This document shows positions 8,707-17,124 of a stretch of DNA of 34,726 bases, piece after piece. The notes under the pieces were generated by a model. That model did no database searches. It had not been told where the DNA came from and saw only the letters and a program-made list of their open reading frames with translations. This stretch comes from Chromatiales bacterium (GTDB lineage: Bacteria; Pseudomonadota; Gammaproteobacteria; Xanthomonadales; SZUA-36), in the NCBI GenBank assembly GCA_024640025.1, contig JAHEFT010000018.1, positions 1 to 34,726 on the forward strand. The letters run 5' to 3'. Position 1 is the stretch's first letter. The number at the start of each line of letters is the position of its first letter. A program made the position numbers and the translations under genes.

Positions 8707-8857
8707 CTAATGAGTCTCGCTTCCCTCGGCAACTGCTCCCTGCGTTGCCCTACCTCCTGCATCCCTGCAGTCGTGCTCCCGGCTTTGCCCGAAGGCGGCT
8801 GCGCACGACTTCATGATTTGAGCTGCTCCTCTGGCTGCGCCAACCGGGACTGCATCA
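8707..8857. other. structured gene-free spacer between purD and uvrD
   Basis: No gene is supported. The stretch contains three consecutive inverted repeats: GGCAAC/GTTGCC (8728-8749), CTGCA/TGCAG (8757-8770) and a perfect 8-bp AGTCGTGC/GCACGACT (8769-8810). Read on the minus strand it is purine rich with repeated GCAGGGA units. It looks like an intergenic repeat or processing element rather than a terminator, since no U run follows. Confidence 0.5.
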
Positions 8858-10156
8858 CTATTCAATTGGGCTTTCCTGCTCGCGCTTGATCGCCCGGTAG
8901 CCGATGTCATTCCGGGTGAAGGCGCCGTCCCAGTGTATTTGGTCAACAGCCCGGTAGGCTTCAGATTGTGCTTCGGTCACATTCTCACCCAACGCACAGA
9001 CGCACAGCACCCTTCCGCCGGAAGTCACTACTCCATGGTCTGCCAGGGATGTACCGGCATGGAATACTTTCACGTGGCCGGGAAATTCGCTGTCCAAGCC
9101 GCTGATCAGGTGCCCTTTCGAGTACTCTCCGGGGTAGCCGCCGGCCGCCATGACCACACCGAGGCAGGCGCGCGGATCCCACACCGCCTTGTGGCGATCC
9201 AGTTGGCCGCGCACGGCGGCGAGACAAAGTTCGGGGAGGCTGGACCGCAGCCTCATCAGAATTGGCTGAGTTTCAGGATCACCGAAACGGACGTTGAATT
9301 CCAGAACTTTAGGGTCACCGTCCGGCGAAATCATCAGGCCGGCATATAGAAATCCGGTAAAGGGTGCGCCGTCTGCAGCCATGCCTTCGATGGTCGGCCT
9401 GATCACTTCATCCATCGCCCGGCGGTGCATTGCCGCGTCGACGACCGGGGCAGGCGAATAAGCGCCCATGCCGCCGGTATTCGGGCCGGTGTCGCCATCT
9501 CCAACAGCCTTGTGATCCTGTGAGGTGGCTAGCGGCAGGATGCATTTTCCATCGGCCATGACGATAAAACTCGCTTCTTCGCCGGTCAGGAATTCTTCGA
9601 TGACCACACGGTGACCGGCTTCGCCGAAAGCGTTGCCGGCGAGCATATCCATTACCGCAGCTTCAGCCTGCCTGGTGGTTTGCGCAACGATCACTCCCTT
9701 CCCGGCAGCCAGTCCATCGGCTTTGACCACGATGGGAGCACCCTGTTGGCGGATGAACTCAATGGCCGGTGCCACTTCCGTAAATTTTCCATAGGCAGCG
9801 GTTGGGATGCCGTGCCGTGCCATGAAATCTTTCGCAAATGACTTGGAGCCCTCCAGTTGAGCAGCCGCCGCGGACGGCCCGAAACAGGCCAGCCCTGCTT
9901 TGCTGAAACGGTCGACAATGCCGTGAACCAAAGGGTCTTCCGGCCCGACAATGGTCAGCCCGACACCCCGCTCCCGGGCAAACTCCAGGAGGCCATCCAG
10001 ATTACTCGCTGCGATCGGGATATTTTCAACACCCGGTTCCGTGGCCGTGCCGGCATTACCGGGCGCCACGAAAACTTTTTCAATAGAGTCTGACCTGGCC
10101 GCCTGCCAGGCAAGTGCATGTTCTCTGCCTCCGCTGCCTACGATCAGAACTTTCAT
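8858..10156 (-). CDS. purD: phosphoribosylamine-glycine ligase PurD
   Basis: ATP-grasp enzyme joining glycine to 5-phosphoribosylamine, the second step of de novo purine synthesis. 432 residues. It opens with MKVLIVGSGGREHALAW, the dinucleotide-like phosphate loop diagnostic of PurD, then GPEDPLVHGI, GPSAAAAQLEGSK, IVVKADGLAAGKGV (ATP-grasp), VIEEFLTGEEAS, NTGGMGAYSP and EFNVRFGDPE with the metal-binding residues. The start is the ATG at 10156, one base after the purH stop; upstream codons in frame belong to the purH overlap. purH and purD are clearly translationally linked. Confidence 0.97.
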   Translation of the reverse strand: MKVLIVGSGGREHALAWQAARSDSIEKVFVAPGNAGTATEPGVENIPIAASNLDGLLEFARERGVGLTIVGPEDPLVHGIVDRFSKAGLACFGPSAAAAQLEGSKSFAKDFMARHGIPTAAYGKFTEVAPAIEFIRQQGAPIVVKADGLAAGKGVIVAQTTRQAEAAVMDMLAGNAFGEAGHRVVIEEFLTGEEASFIVMADGKCILPLATSQDHKAVGDGDTGPNTGGMGAYSPAPVVDAAMHRRAMDEVIRPTIEGMAADGAPFTGFLYAGLMISPDGDPKVLEFNVRFGDPETQPILMRLRSSLPELCLAAVRGQLDRHKAVWDPRACLGVVMAAGGYPGEYSKGHLISGLDSEFPGHVKVFHAGTSLADHGVVTSGGRVLCVCALGENVTEAQSEAYRAVDQIHWDGAFTRNDIGYRAIKREQESPIE

Positions 10157-10157
10157 A

Positions 10158-11732
10158 TCAGTGCCTGAAATGGCGGATGCCGGTGAACACCATCGCCATG
10201 CCATGTTCATCGGCTGCGGCAATGACCTCTTCATCGCGCATCGAGCCGCCGGGCTGGATGACCGCGGAAATCCCGGCTTCACCGGCCGTATCGATACCAT
10301 CCCGGAAGGGGAAGAAGGCGTCAGAAGCCATCACCGAACCCTTGATCGGCAAGCCGGCGTCTTCGGCTTTCCAGCGCCCGATTCGCGCAGAATCCACCCT
10401 GCTCATCTGGCCTGCACCAATACCCACGGTGCGCCCCCCATCGACGTACACGATGGCGTTGGATTTCACCATGCGGGCCACCTTCCAGGCGAACAGCAGG
10501 TCAAGCCATTGCTGTTCGTCCGGTTCTCTTTTCGTGACCACCCGGCAGGCATCCCTGTCCAGTGGATTCAAATCAGAAGTCTGGACCAGAAGTCCGCTGC
10601 CGACGCGTTTGGACTCCCGCTGCGGTGTTGGCTTGCCACCCGGAATCTGCAGCACCCGTATATTCTTCTTGGCCGCCAGCACAGCAAGGGCCTCTTCATC
10701 AAAGGCCGGCGCAATCAGTACTTCCAGGAACTGGCGATCGATGATTGTCGCAGCGGTCGCAGGGTCGAGTTGCCGGTTGAATGCGATAATGCCTCCAAAA
10801 GCGGAAGTCGCATCGGTAGCAAAAGCCAGGTCATACGCTGCCCCCGGGCTGTCGGCGATCGCTACGCCGCAAGGATTGGCATGCTTGATGATGGCACAGG
10901 CCGTGTCGTCGAATTGCCGGACGCACTCCCAGGCAGCATCGGCGTCTGCGATATTATTGAAAGAAAGTTCCTTTCCCTGATATTGCTTTGCGCTTGCCAG
11001 GCTGCCCCCTGACGGATACAAATCCCGGTACCAGGCAGCCTGCTGATGAGGATTCTCCCCGTAGCGCAAGTCAGCCATTTTGATGAAGCAGGTATTCAGT
11101 TGGTCCGAAAAGGCGGAGGTTTCGCCATCAAGCGTCCGTGAGGAGAGGTAGGAGCTGATCGCATCATCGTACTGGGCGACGCGGTTGAAAGCCGCGACGG
11201 ACAATTCGAAACGAGTTTTCCGATCGAGTGTTCCATTGCCGGCCCGTAATTTCTCCAGCACACCGGCATATTGTTCAGGGCTGGTCACCACGGCAACCGC
11301 CTCGAAATTCTTGGCTGCCGAACGTACCATTGCCGGTCCGCCGATATCGATATTTTCAATGGCATCTTCGAAGCTGCAACCGGGTTTGCTGGTTACGGAT
11401 TCAAAGGGGTACAGGTTGATCACCGCCAAGTTGATGCGCGGGATATCCTGTTGAGCCATGACTGTGTCATCGACGCCGTCCCGTCCCAGCAAGCCGCCGT
11501 GAATCCTTGGGTGCAGGGTCTTGACACGCCCTCCCATGATTTCCGGTGAGCCCGTGTAATCCGATACCTCGGTAACAGGCAGGCCGGCATCGGCCAGCGC
11601 CTTCGCGGTACCGCCCGTACTCATTAGCCCGAAGCCCATTTCGACGAGCTTGCCTGCGAATTCGATAATGCCGGTTTTGTCTGAAACGCTGATCAATGCC
11701 AGCGCTTTGCCAGGAGCAGATGTCTTGTTCAT
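10158..11732 (-). CDS. purH: bifunctional AICAR formyltransferase / IMP cyclohydrolase PurH
   Basis: Performs the last two steps of IMP synthesis: formylation of AICAR, then ring closure. 524 residues, the normal length. The N-terminal cyclohydrolase (MGS-like) domain shows [20 protein letters not shown] and [16 protein letters not shown]; the C-terminal transformylase domain has [12 protein letters not shown], the catalytic KHANPCGVA, and the C-terminal [12 protein letters not shown] and QPGGSMRD blocks. It lies 9 bases after fis and 1 base before purD, in the fis-purH-purD order also known in Pseudomonas. Confidence 0.97.
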   Translation of the reverse strand: MNKTSAPGKALALISVSDKTGIIEFAGKLVEMGFGLMSTGGTAKALADAGLPVTEVSDYTGSPEIMGGRVKTLHPRIHGGLLGRDGVDDTVMAQQDIPRINLAVINLYPFESVTSKPGCSFEDAIENIDIGGPAMVRSAAKNFEAVAVVTSPEQYAGVLEKLRAGNGTLDRKTRFELSVAAFNRVAQYDDAISSYLSSRTLDGETSAFSDQLNTCFIKMADLRYGENPHQQAAWYRDLYPSGGSLASAKQYQGKELSFNNIADADAAWECVRQFDDTACAIIKHANPCGVAIADSPGAAYDLAFATDATSAFGGIIAFNRQLDPATAATIIDRQFLEVLIAPAFDEEALAVLAAKKNIRVLQIPGGKPTPQRESKRVGSGLLVQTSDLNPLDRDACRVVTKREPDEQQWLDLLFAWKVARMVKSNAIVYVDGGRTVGIGAGQMSRVDSARIGRWKAEDAGLPIKGSVMASDAFFPFRDGIDTAGEAGISAVIQPGGSMRDEEVIAAADEHGMAMVFTGIRHFRH

Positions 11733-11741
11733 GTTTCCCTG

Positions 11742-12032
11742 TCAGTACTTTCCATTCCCTATCGGAATGTCGTAACGGTGGAGTTTTGTCCTTAACGTGT
11801 TGCGCGTCATACCCAGTATTTTCGCCGTTCTGGACTGGTTGCCCTGGGTGAACCGCAGGACTTCTTCAATCAGTGGAGGCTCGACCTGAGCCATCAGGAT
11901 GCGATAGAGGCATTCGGGCTGAGAGTGGCCCATATCCTCAAGGTATTGCCGGATGGCTTCCTGTACGCTCAGTCTCAAAGGGGTTGGCAAGTCCACTTCT
12001 GCGGCGGACTTCTTGGTTGGTTCCGTGGTCAT
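11742..12032 (-). CDS. fis: nucleoid-associated DNA-binding protein Fis
   Basis: Homodimeric DNA-bending protein that activates rRNA promoters and organises the nucleoid. 96 residues (E. coli 98). The C-terminal helix-turn-helix is nearly canonical: TQGNQSRTAKILGMTRNTLR, followed by a KLHRYDI tail, preceded by the dimerising EVLRFTQ helices. The N-terminus differs more, as usual. In many gammaproteobacteria fis is directly preceded by dusB; here a 95-base spacer and a DUF3426 gene precede it instead, and purH follows 9 bases later. No convincing promoter was found in the spacer, so it may be cotranscribed from pyrE or have its own promoter. Confidence 0.95.
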   Translation of the reverse strand: MTTEPTKKSAAEVDLPTPLRLSVQEAIRQYLEDMGHSQPECLYRILMAQVEPPLIEEVLRFTQGNQSRTAKILGMTRNTLRTKLHRYDIPIGNGKY

Positions 12033-12127
12033 CGGTGTTGTATTTAGACCTTGATGCTTTGATGAGGTTGGGAGCCTCTAACCCTACCACAATGACCGGG
12101 TAATTTGCGTCAGCATTTTCAGTTTTC

Positions 12128-12892
12128 TTAATGGAAATCCAATTCGAACCCCACGGCCTCATTTCCCGGGTCCGGCAAGTCCAGGCTCAGCGGCAAAAAG
12201 GCTTCCGGTGCCATTCCTGAATCACGTGAGGCGCCCTCGGCAAGGTAATCGGAAGGGGTGAACCGCATCCGGCGAACGGCGTTTCCGGCAGAGTCGAGCA
12301 AGATGACTTCCAGGTCCGGGTAGGGCTGGGACTGGGGCGCCCGGTTGACGATAGTGGCATTGAGTTGCAGCGTGTCCGCTTTGAACGGATGGCTTCTGAG
12401 TTCGCGACTGACCAGGTTGACCCGATCCAGGTCCCGGAATTCGGGTTTCTCAGGGGGAGGGTTGATTCCCAGTCGCGTCATCGCCGAATCGACAAAAGGC
12501 AGGTCAGTCAGGGACTTTTGCTCGAAGTCCATGTACGCGAACACCACGATGACGGCAATTACAACGGCCAGGAAAATCCAGGCAATTCGAGCCAGACCGT
12601 TTCCGGGCCCTGGTTTCGTCGCAAAGGCCTCATCTTCATCGCCGGTCAGCGCGGCTTCATTGGGGTTGAGCCTGGATTTTCGGGCACGTTCCAGGTCAAT
12701 GGGCAATCCGAGGACCGGTAAATCACCTGCCGCCGGCGGCCTGTCGCCGGCACCGGGCCATTCATCGAACAGTGCATCCAGTGCATTGCACTCTTTCCGG
12801 CACTTTCCGCAGCGATATTTACCGCCACCCTGGGCCAACAGGCTCGCATTGACGGCGTGTGTCGTGTGGCAACCTGTGCAACGCGTATACAC
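12128..12892 (-). CDS. DUF3426 zinc-ribbon membrane protein (MJ0042-type)
   Basis: Protein of unknown function with an N-terminal zinc ribbon, a single transmembrane helix and a DUF3426 periplasmic domain. The ribbon is four cysteines C5/C8 and C28/C31 (RCTGC and RCGKC); the membrane segment is about 103-121 (WIFLAVVIAVIVVFAYM); the C-terminal domain contains LQLNATIVNRA, DLEVILLDSAGNAV and PSDYL, typical of DUF3426. I choose the GTG at 12892 because the protein then begins with VYTRCTGC, just 7 bases after the upstream stop, and because residues further upstream lack any domain. In Pseudomonas the same protein sits before dusB-fis; here dusB is absent. Confidence 0.85.
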   Translation of the reverse strand: MYTRCTGCHTTHAVNASLLAQGGGKYRCGKCRKECNALDALFDEWPGAGDRPPAAGDLPVLGLPIDLERARKSRLNPNEAALTGDEDEAFATKPGPGNGLARIAWIFLAVVIAVIVVFAYMDFEQKSLTDLPFVDSAMTRLGINPPPEKPEFRDLDRVNLVSRELRSHPFKADTLQLNATIVNRAPQSQPYPDLEVILLDSAGNAVRRMRFTPSDYLAEGASRDSGMAPEAFLPLSLDLPDPGNEAVGFELDFH

Positions 12893-12899
12893 TGTTGTC

Positions 12900-13568
12900 T
12901 CAGCTGTCCGAGGACTCCTCGGACCATTCCTTTTCCAGGTGGCGGTACCGGTCCAGTTGCTTGCCGAATTCGGCGCGGATCTGCATTTCACGCGCTTCCA
13001 GGTGATTCAGAGAAACCTCAGTCTCTGCCAGCTTCGATTGCATTCGGGAAATCTCGTTGGATTTCTCCTGTGGCACGTCGAGGCCTGCTCTTTGCCGGTT
13101 TGCGGCTTCCTTGATTTCGCCCCGGTAGGTGTCCAGCATACTTTCCCTGGTGGTTTTCAGCAGTCTACGGTCGTATTCAAGCTGTTTGATTTCCACGTTC
13201 ATCGCATCGGTTATCTCCTGCTCGGATTCGTAACGGAGCATCAGGAAATTATCCATCCGCCTCTGCAATTCGGCTTCAGAATAAAGGGCCTTTGGCCGTT
13301 GCAAACCGGACGAATCCCGGGGAAGTTCCTTGCGATCCTCCTTGGTGGGTTCTTTGGGTGGCGGGGGTTTCAGGCTGATGCCCTCGTCAACGACTATCCC
13401 GCTTGAATTGAGGACATCGTGACCTTCTTCCTTGAAATTCGGCGGCAACGATTCGCTGTAATGTACTTCACCGTTTTCGTCTACCCAGCGATAGACTTTC
13501 GCGGCGTTTGCGGTGCCGGCGACAAGAACCCCGGCGATCAGCAGCAAAAAAAGGCGTGTTCTATTCAT
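12900..13568 (-). CDS. DUF4124 domain periplasmic protein
   Basis: Exported protein of unknown function, 222 residues. A Sec signal peptide (MNRTRLFLLLIAGVLVAG, cut near ANA-A) is followed at once by the DUF4124 motif KVYRWVDENGEVHYSESLPP, then a proline/lysine-rich linker and a long charged coiled-coil region of about 110 residues rich in Glu, Arg and Lys. The start is the ATG at 13568, which has GGAG five bases upstream and overlaps the pyrE stop by 8 bases; the longer frame adds only 12 residues without a ribosome site. It is followed 7 bases later by the DUF3426 gene. Translational coupling to pyrE is likely. Confidence 0.8.
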   Translation of the reverse strand: MNRTRLFLLLIAGVLVAGTANAAKVYRWVDENGEVHYSESLPPNFKEEGHDVLNSSGIVVDEGISLKPPPPKEPTKEDRKELPRDSSGLQRPKALYSEAELQRRMDNFLMLRYESEQEITDAMNVEIKQLEYDRRLLKTTRESMLDTYRGEIKEAANRQRAGLDVPQEKSNEISRMQSKLAETEVSLNHLEAREMQIRAEFGKQLDRYRHLEKEWSEESSDS

Positions 13569-14211
13569 GAGCTCCATAGTGTTCCCGATATTGCTGAATG
13601 GCATTGAGATTAATGTTTTCGATCGATTTTGACTCCAGGAACCGAATCAGGTCATCCAGTCCCGCAATCGATGTGCATCGGATTCCGTATTCGCTTTGGA
13701 CCTGCTGTGCCGCAGACAGTTCGCCGCTGCCGCGTTCCTGTCGGTCCAGCGCTATTGAGATTCCGGCCGTCTCCGCACGGGCGGCCTCGATGATGGATAT
13801 GGATTCCCGAACGGATGTCCCGGCTGAGATCACGTCGTCTATCACCAGCACCTTGCCGCGTAGCGGAGCGCCCACGATGATTCCTCCTTCACCATGGTCT
13901 TTGGCCTCCTTGCGATTGTAGGAATATGGCACGTTCCTGCCATGCCGGTCATTCAGCGCAACGGCTGTTGCTGCTGCGAGCGGAATGCCCTTGTAGGCTG
14001 GACCAAACAGCATATCGAATTCGATCCCCGAATCCAGTATCGCTTCGGCGTAGCAGCAAGCGAGTTCACCGAGCGAAGCCCCGTCATCGAATCCACCGGC
14101 ATTGAAAAAGTAAGGACTGACACGCCCGGATTTCAGCGTAAAGCTGCCAAAGCTGAGGTTTCCCTTCCTGAGGGCGAGCTCGAAAAATCGGCTTTTGTAG
14201 TCTTTCACCAT
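13561..14211 (-). CDS. pyrE: orotate phosphoribosyltransferase PyrE
   Basis: Cytoplasmic enzyme making OMP from orotate and PRPP, the step before PyrF. 216 residues, close to E. coli PyrE (213). The PRPP-binding motif is VLVIDDVISAGTS at 122-133, with FTLKSGRVSPYFFN near the N-terminus, FGPAYKGIPLA, and the flexible catalytic loop YSYNRKEAKDHGEGG. A good ribosome binding site (AAAGGA, 5 bases before ATG) supports the start at 14211. It heads a minus-strand run toward fis-purHD and is divergent from an ExoIII-family gene, mirroring pyrE-crc in Pseudomonas. Confidence 0.97.
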   Translation of the reverse strand: MVKDYKSRFFELALRKGNLSFGSFTLKSGRVSPYFFNAGGFDDGASLGELACCYAEAILDSGIEFDMLFGPAYKGIPLAAATAVALNDRHGRNVPYSYNRKEAKDHGEGGIIVGAPLRGKVLVIDDVISAGTSVRESISIIEAARAETAGISIALDRQERGSGELSAAQQVQSEYGIRCTSIAGLDDLIRFLESKSIENINLNAIQQYREHYGAHE

Positions 14212-14341
14212 AGAATCCTTTCCAGCGGGTATTCAGTATGCCAAAAAAGCGGCGAAGAATAAAAAAATGCGCGCCAAATGGCCATGGTGTTTTGGTATGC
14301 TGGCTGGCTCTAGCATAGACCTATTCCGGAGCACCACGGGG

Positions 14342-15127
14342 ATGCGAATCATTACATTGAATGCCAACGGCATCCGGGCCGCTGCCAACAAGGGTTTTTT
14401 TGACTGGATGCAACGACAGGATGCCGATGTGGTTTGTATTCAGGAAACCAAGGCGCAGCATACCCAACTGGTGGACCGGCACTTCTTTCCGCCGGGCTAC
14501 CACGTCTACTACCACGACGCCCTGAAAAAAGGCTATAGCGGGGTGGCAATCTATACCCGGCACCAACCTGAACGGGTACATTACGGCCTGGGTTGGCATG
14601 TAATGGACAATGAAGGCCGTTGGCTCCAGGCGGATTTCGGCAACCTTTCTGTCATTTCCCTGTACCTGCCATCGGGCTCGTCGAAAGAAGAGCGCCAGCA
14701 GGTGAAGTACCAGTGCATGGATTTCCTGCAGCCACGCCTGGCGGAGTTGGCCCGGGACGGCCGGCATTACGTCATTTGTGGTGACTGGAACATCGCGCAC
14801 AAAAACATCGACATCAAGAACTGGCGGGGCAACCTGAAAAATTCGGGTTTTCTGCCTGAAGAGCGTGCATGGATGGACGCGCTTTTCCACGATGTGGGTA
14901 TGGCGGATGCATTTCGCGTCGCGGACCCCAGGGAGGAGCAGTACACCTGGTGGTCAAACCGGGGACAGGCCTGGGCCAACAACACGGGGTGGCGCATCGA
15001 CTACCAGGTCACCACCCCGGCGCTTGCCGAGCAAGTGAAACGGGTAGAAATTTACAAGGAGCAGCGGTTCTCTGACCACGCGCCTCTGATCATGGATTAC
15101 GAATTCGAGTTCCCGGGCCGGGAATGA
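14342..15127 (+). CDS. xthA: exodeoxyribonuclease III family nuclease (ExoIII/Crc-type)
   Basis: Apurinic endonuclease and 3'-5' exonuclease of base excision repair, or a close relative. 261 residues starting at the ATG at 14342 (MRIITLNANGI). The catalytic residues of the EEP nuclease fold are all seen: N7/N9, E35 in CIQETKA, D148 and N150 in CGDWNIAH, D220 and the D245-H246 pair in RFSDHAPL. This matters because overall features (NWR, FLPEERAWMDALF, GWRIDYQV) are those of the Crc branch, and the gene sits where Pseudomonas has crc next to pyrE; Crc has lost several of these residues. The protein is therefore probably an active nuclease. The spacer to pyrE is 130 bases. Confidence 0.93.
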   Translation: MRIITLNANGIRAAANKGFFDWMQRQDADVVCIQETKAQHTQLVDRHFFPPGYHVYYHDALKKGYSGVAIYTRHQPERVHYGLGWHVMDNEGRWLQADFGNLSVISLYLPSGSSKEERQQVKYQCMDFLQPRLAELARDGRHYVICGDWNIAHKNIDIKNWRGNLKNSGFLPEERAWMDALFHDVGMADAFRVADPREEQYTWWSNRGQAWANNTGWRIDYQVTTPALAEQVKRVEIYKEQRFSDHAPLIMDYEFEFPGRE

Positions 15128-15131
15128 TCGA

Positions 15132-16373
15132 TTGAACCCGCCGAAGCAACGTGATTGGAAGGAGATCCTGTTCAGCCGCAGGATGCTGGTGTGTGTCTTC
15201 ATTGGCTTTACTTCCGGCATGCCGTTATATGTCCTGATCCAGCTGGTGCCAGCCTGGCTGCGCAGCAATGGTGTGGACCTGGCAACCATCGGCCTGTTTT
15301 CACTGGTGTCGCTGCCGTACACCTGGAAATTCCTCTGGTCGCCGCTGATGGACCGGTTCGTGCCGCCTTTCATGGGCCGGCGCAGGGGCTGGGCCGTGTT
15401 GACCCAATTGGCGCTGCTGGTTTCCATCGGCATGCTTGGCATGTTCGACCCGGCTGAGTCATTGGGAATTATTGTCGGCGTCGTATTTGCTGTCTCGCTG
15501 TTCTCAGCCAGCCAGGACATCGTGATCGATGCCTACCGGCGCGAACTGCTGGCCGATGATGAACTGGGCACCGGAAATTCGTTTTTCATCAACGCCTACC
15601 GCCTTTCATCCCTCGTACCGGGATCGCTGGCGCTCATTCTTTCCGACCACCTGGCGTGGTCGTCGGTGTTCTGGATAACAGCAGGATTCATGGTTGTAGG
15701 AATCATCACCTCCATCGTGATCCGTGAAGTCAGTGATGCCAGCCTGGCCCCGCACACGCTGAGGGAGGCTGTCATCGAGCCCTTCCGGGAATTCTTTGCC
15801 CGCGACGGATGGAAGGCCGCGGTTGCCATCCTGGCTTTCATGTTTCTCTACAAACTGGGTGACAACATGGCGACCGCCCTGGCCACCCCGTTTTATCTGG
15901 ATATCGGTTTCAGCCGCACGGAGATTGGCGCTGTCGCGAAAGTAGCAGCCCTTTGGGCCGCCATTGCCGGCTCAATCATCGGCGGAATTGCCATGCTGAA
16001 ACTCAGCATCAACCGGGCCCTGTGGATATTCGGTTTCGTACAGCTGGTCACGATCCTGGGGTTTGCCTGGCTAAGCGTGATCGGCCATGATCCGGCTGCA
16101 TTGTTTTTGGTGGTCAGCGCCGAGTATCTCGGGGTGGGTCTCGGAACTGTTGCCCTAACAGCCTACATTGCACGTGAAACCAGCCGGGCATTCACCGCTA
16201 CACAATTTGCGCTGTTTACCAGCTTCATCGCGGTCCCGCGAACTTTCGCCAATGCCAGCACCGGCTTTTTGATCGAATGGATGGGCTATACCAGTTTTTT
16301 CCTGTTGTGCACCGCAGTGGCCGTTCCCGGCATGTTAATGCTGTTCAAGGCGGCTCCGTGGAACGAGGAGTAA
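15132..16373 (+). CDS. ampG: AmpG-type muropeptide MFS transporter
   Basis: Inner-membrane permease of the major facilitator superfamily importing anhydro-muropeptides released during cell-wall turnover. 413 residues, about 12 predicted helices, shorter than E. coli AmpG (491). AmpG-like signatures are GFTSGMPLYVLIQLVPAWLR, KFLWSPLMDR, GRRRGW and SASQDIVIDAYRREL, then a cytoplasmic loop and a second half with LYKLGDNMATALATPF and EYLGVGLGTVALTAYIAR. It begins with TTG at 15132, four bases after the xthA stop, so the pair is probably cotranscribed. The 3' end overlaps the convergent PepSY gene by 29 bases. Together with AnmK and the M23 peptidase nearby this supports a peptidoglycan recycling role. 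Confidence 0.85.
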   Translation: MNPPKQRDWKEILFSRRMLVCVFIGFTSGMPLYVLIQLVPAWLRSNGVDLATIGLFSLVSLPYTWKFLWSPLMDRFVPPFMGRRRGWAVLTQLALLVSIGMLGMFDPAESLGIIVGVVFAVSLFSASQDIVIDAYRRELLADDELGTGNSFFINAYRLSSLVPGSLALILSDHLAWSSVFWITAGFMVVGIITSIVIREVSDASLAPHTLREAVIEPFREFFARDGWKAAVAILAFMFLYKLGDNMATALATPFYLDIGFSRTEIGAVAKVAALWAAIAGSIIGGIAMLKLSINRALWIFGFVQLVTILGFAWLSVIGHDPAALFLVVSAEYLGVGLGTVALTAYIARETSRAFTATQFALFTSFIAVPRTFANASTGFLIEWMGYTSFFLLCTAVAVPGMLMLFKAAPWNEE

Positions 16374-17124
16374 GCGGCTTACGCTGACGGCCCCTGGCCC
16401 AGAGTACGAGTCCGCTGATGGCAAGAAAGCCCACAGCCAGCGCTAGCAGGTCATAAACCAGCAGTCCGGCGGTGCCGAAAATCCGCCCGCTGTGAAAGTC
16501 CAGCAGAAGCCGCTCCAGGCTCACGCCGGCACCGCGATACTGTCTCATGACAGCCAGGCGGATTTCTTCCGGTGCCTGTTTCGACGTTGCCCATTGCGGG
16601 TTTGCAGTGGCCTGCTCGATCATCTGCCAATCCAGCAGTTGGGTGTCTGCCCGCCATAATTGGTTCCTGGATTTGAGTGCTACTGATCCATCCGGGAGCA
16701 GGCCAATCGCTTCAACCGGATTCTTCTCCACCTGGTCCCATGGCATCCTTTCGATCAGTACTCCGTCCCGGTCGAGCAAAATCAGCTCACTGCTACCGGC
16801 GGCAATCAGAATATTTTCGTTGAAAATGGCGCCTGCACCGTTGGCGAGGGTCGATACCGGGCGGCCGTCGAGGTAAAGCTGGGAACCGGCAAAGCTCAGC
16901 CAGCGGCCGCCGGCTTCATAACTGCGCATATTCTCAGGCTCGCCGAGCCCATACCACTTCAGGATCAACGGCAGTTCTACATGGCGCTGGTCAAGCTCAA
17001 GGTCCCTGGCGTGGTTAATGGCCAGGCCGCTCAGCACCATGAACAAGACAAACGCTGCCGCGCCGATGCCGAACCCGCGGTGCAGCCGGCGCATGGCCGA
17101 ACCCCGCTTTTTTTTATGAGCCAT
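16345..17124 (-). CDS. PepSY-associated transmembrane protein
   Basis: Inner-membrane protein of the PepSY/PiuB-related type, 259 residues. The first helix carries the family pattern RRLHRGFGIG...LSGLAINHARDL, with His 15 and His 38 at the two ends, followed by a long periplasmic region with beta-rich repeats (ILIAAGSSELILLDRDGVLIE) and a C-terminal helix (YDLLALAVGFLAISGLVLWAR). PepSY membrane proteins often pass electrons to FMN-binding domains or reduce ferric complexes. It is the last gene of porin-FMN-PepSY, starting 11 bases before the FMN gene stop, behind a Fur box. A ferric reductase or flavin-linked electron carrier is the most likely role, by inference. Confidence 0.82.
   Translation of the reverse strand: MAHKKKRGSAMRRLHRGFGIGAAAFVLFMVLSGLAINHARDLELDQRHVELPLILKWYGLGEPENMRSYEAGGRWLSFAGSQLYLDGRPVSTLANGAGAIFNENILIAAGSSELILLDRDGVLIERMPWDQVEKNPVEAIGLLPDGSVALKSRNQLWRADTQLLDWQMIEQATANPQWATSKQAPEEIRLAVMRQYRGAGVSLERLLLDFHSGRIFGTAGLLVYDLLALAVGFLAISGLVLWARGRQRKPLTPRSTEPP

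Noticed and set aside
9951-11012. Plus-strand open frame of 353 codons
   Set aside because: Antisense to purH and the start of purD, with low-complexity translation and no domain.
12345-13406. Plus-strand open frame of 353 codons
   Set aside because: Antisense across two minus-strand genes with clear domains (DUF3426 and DUF4124).
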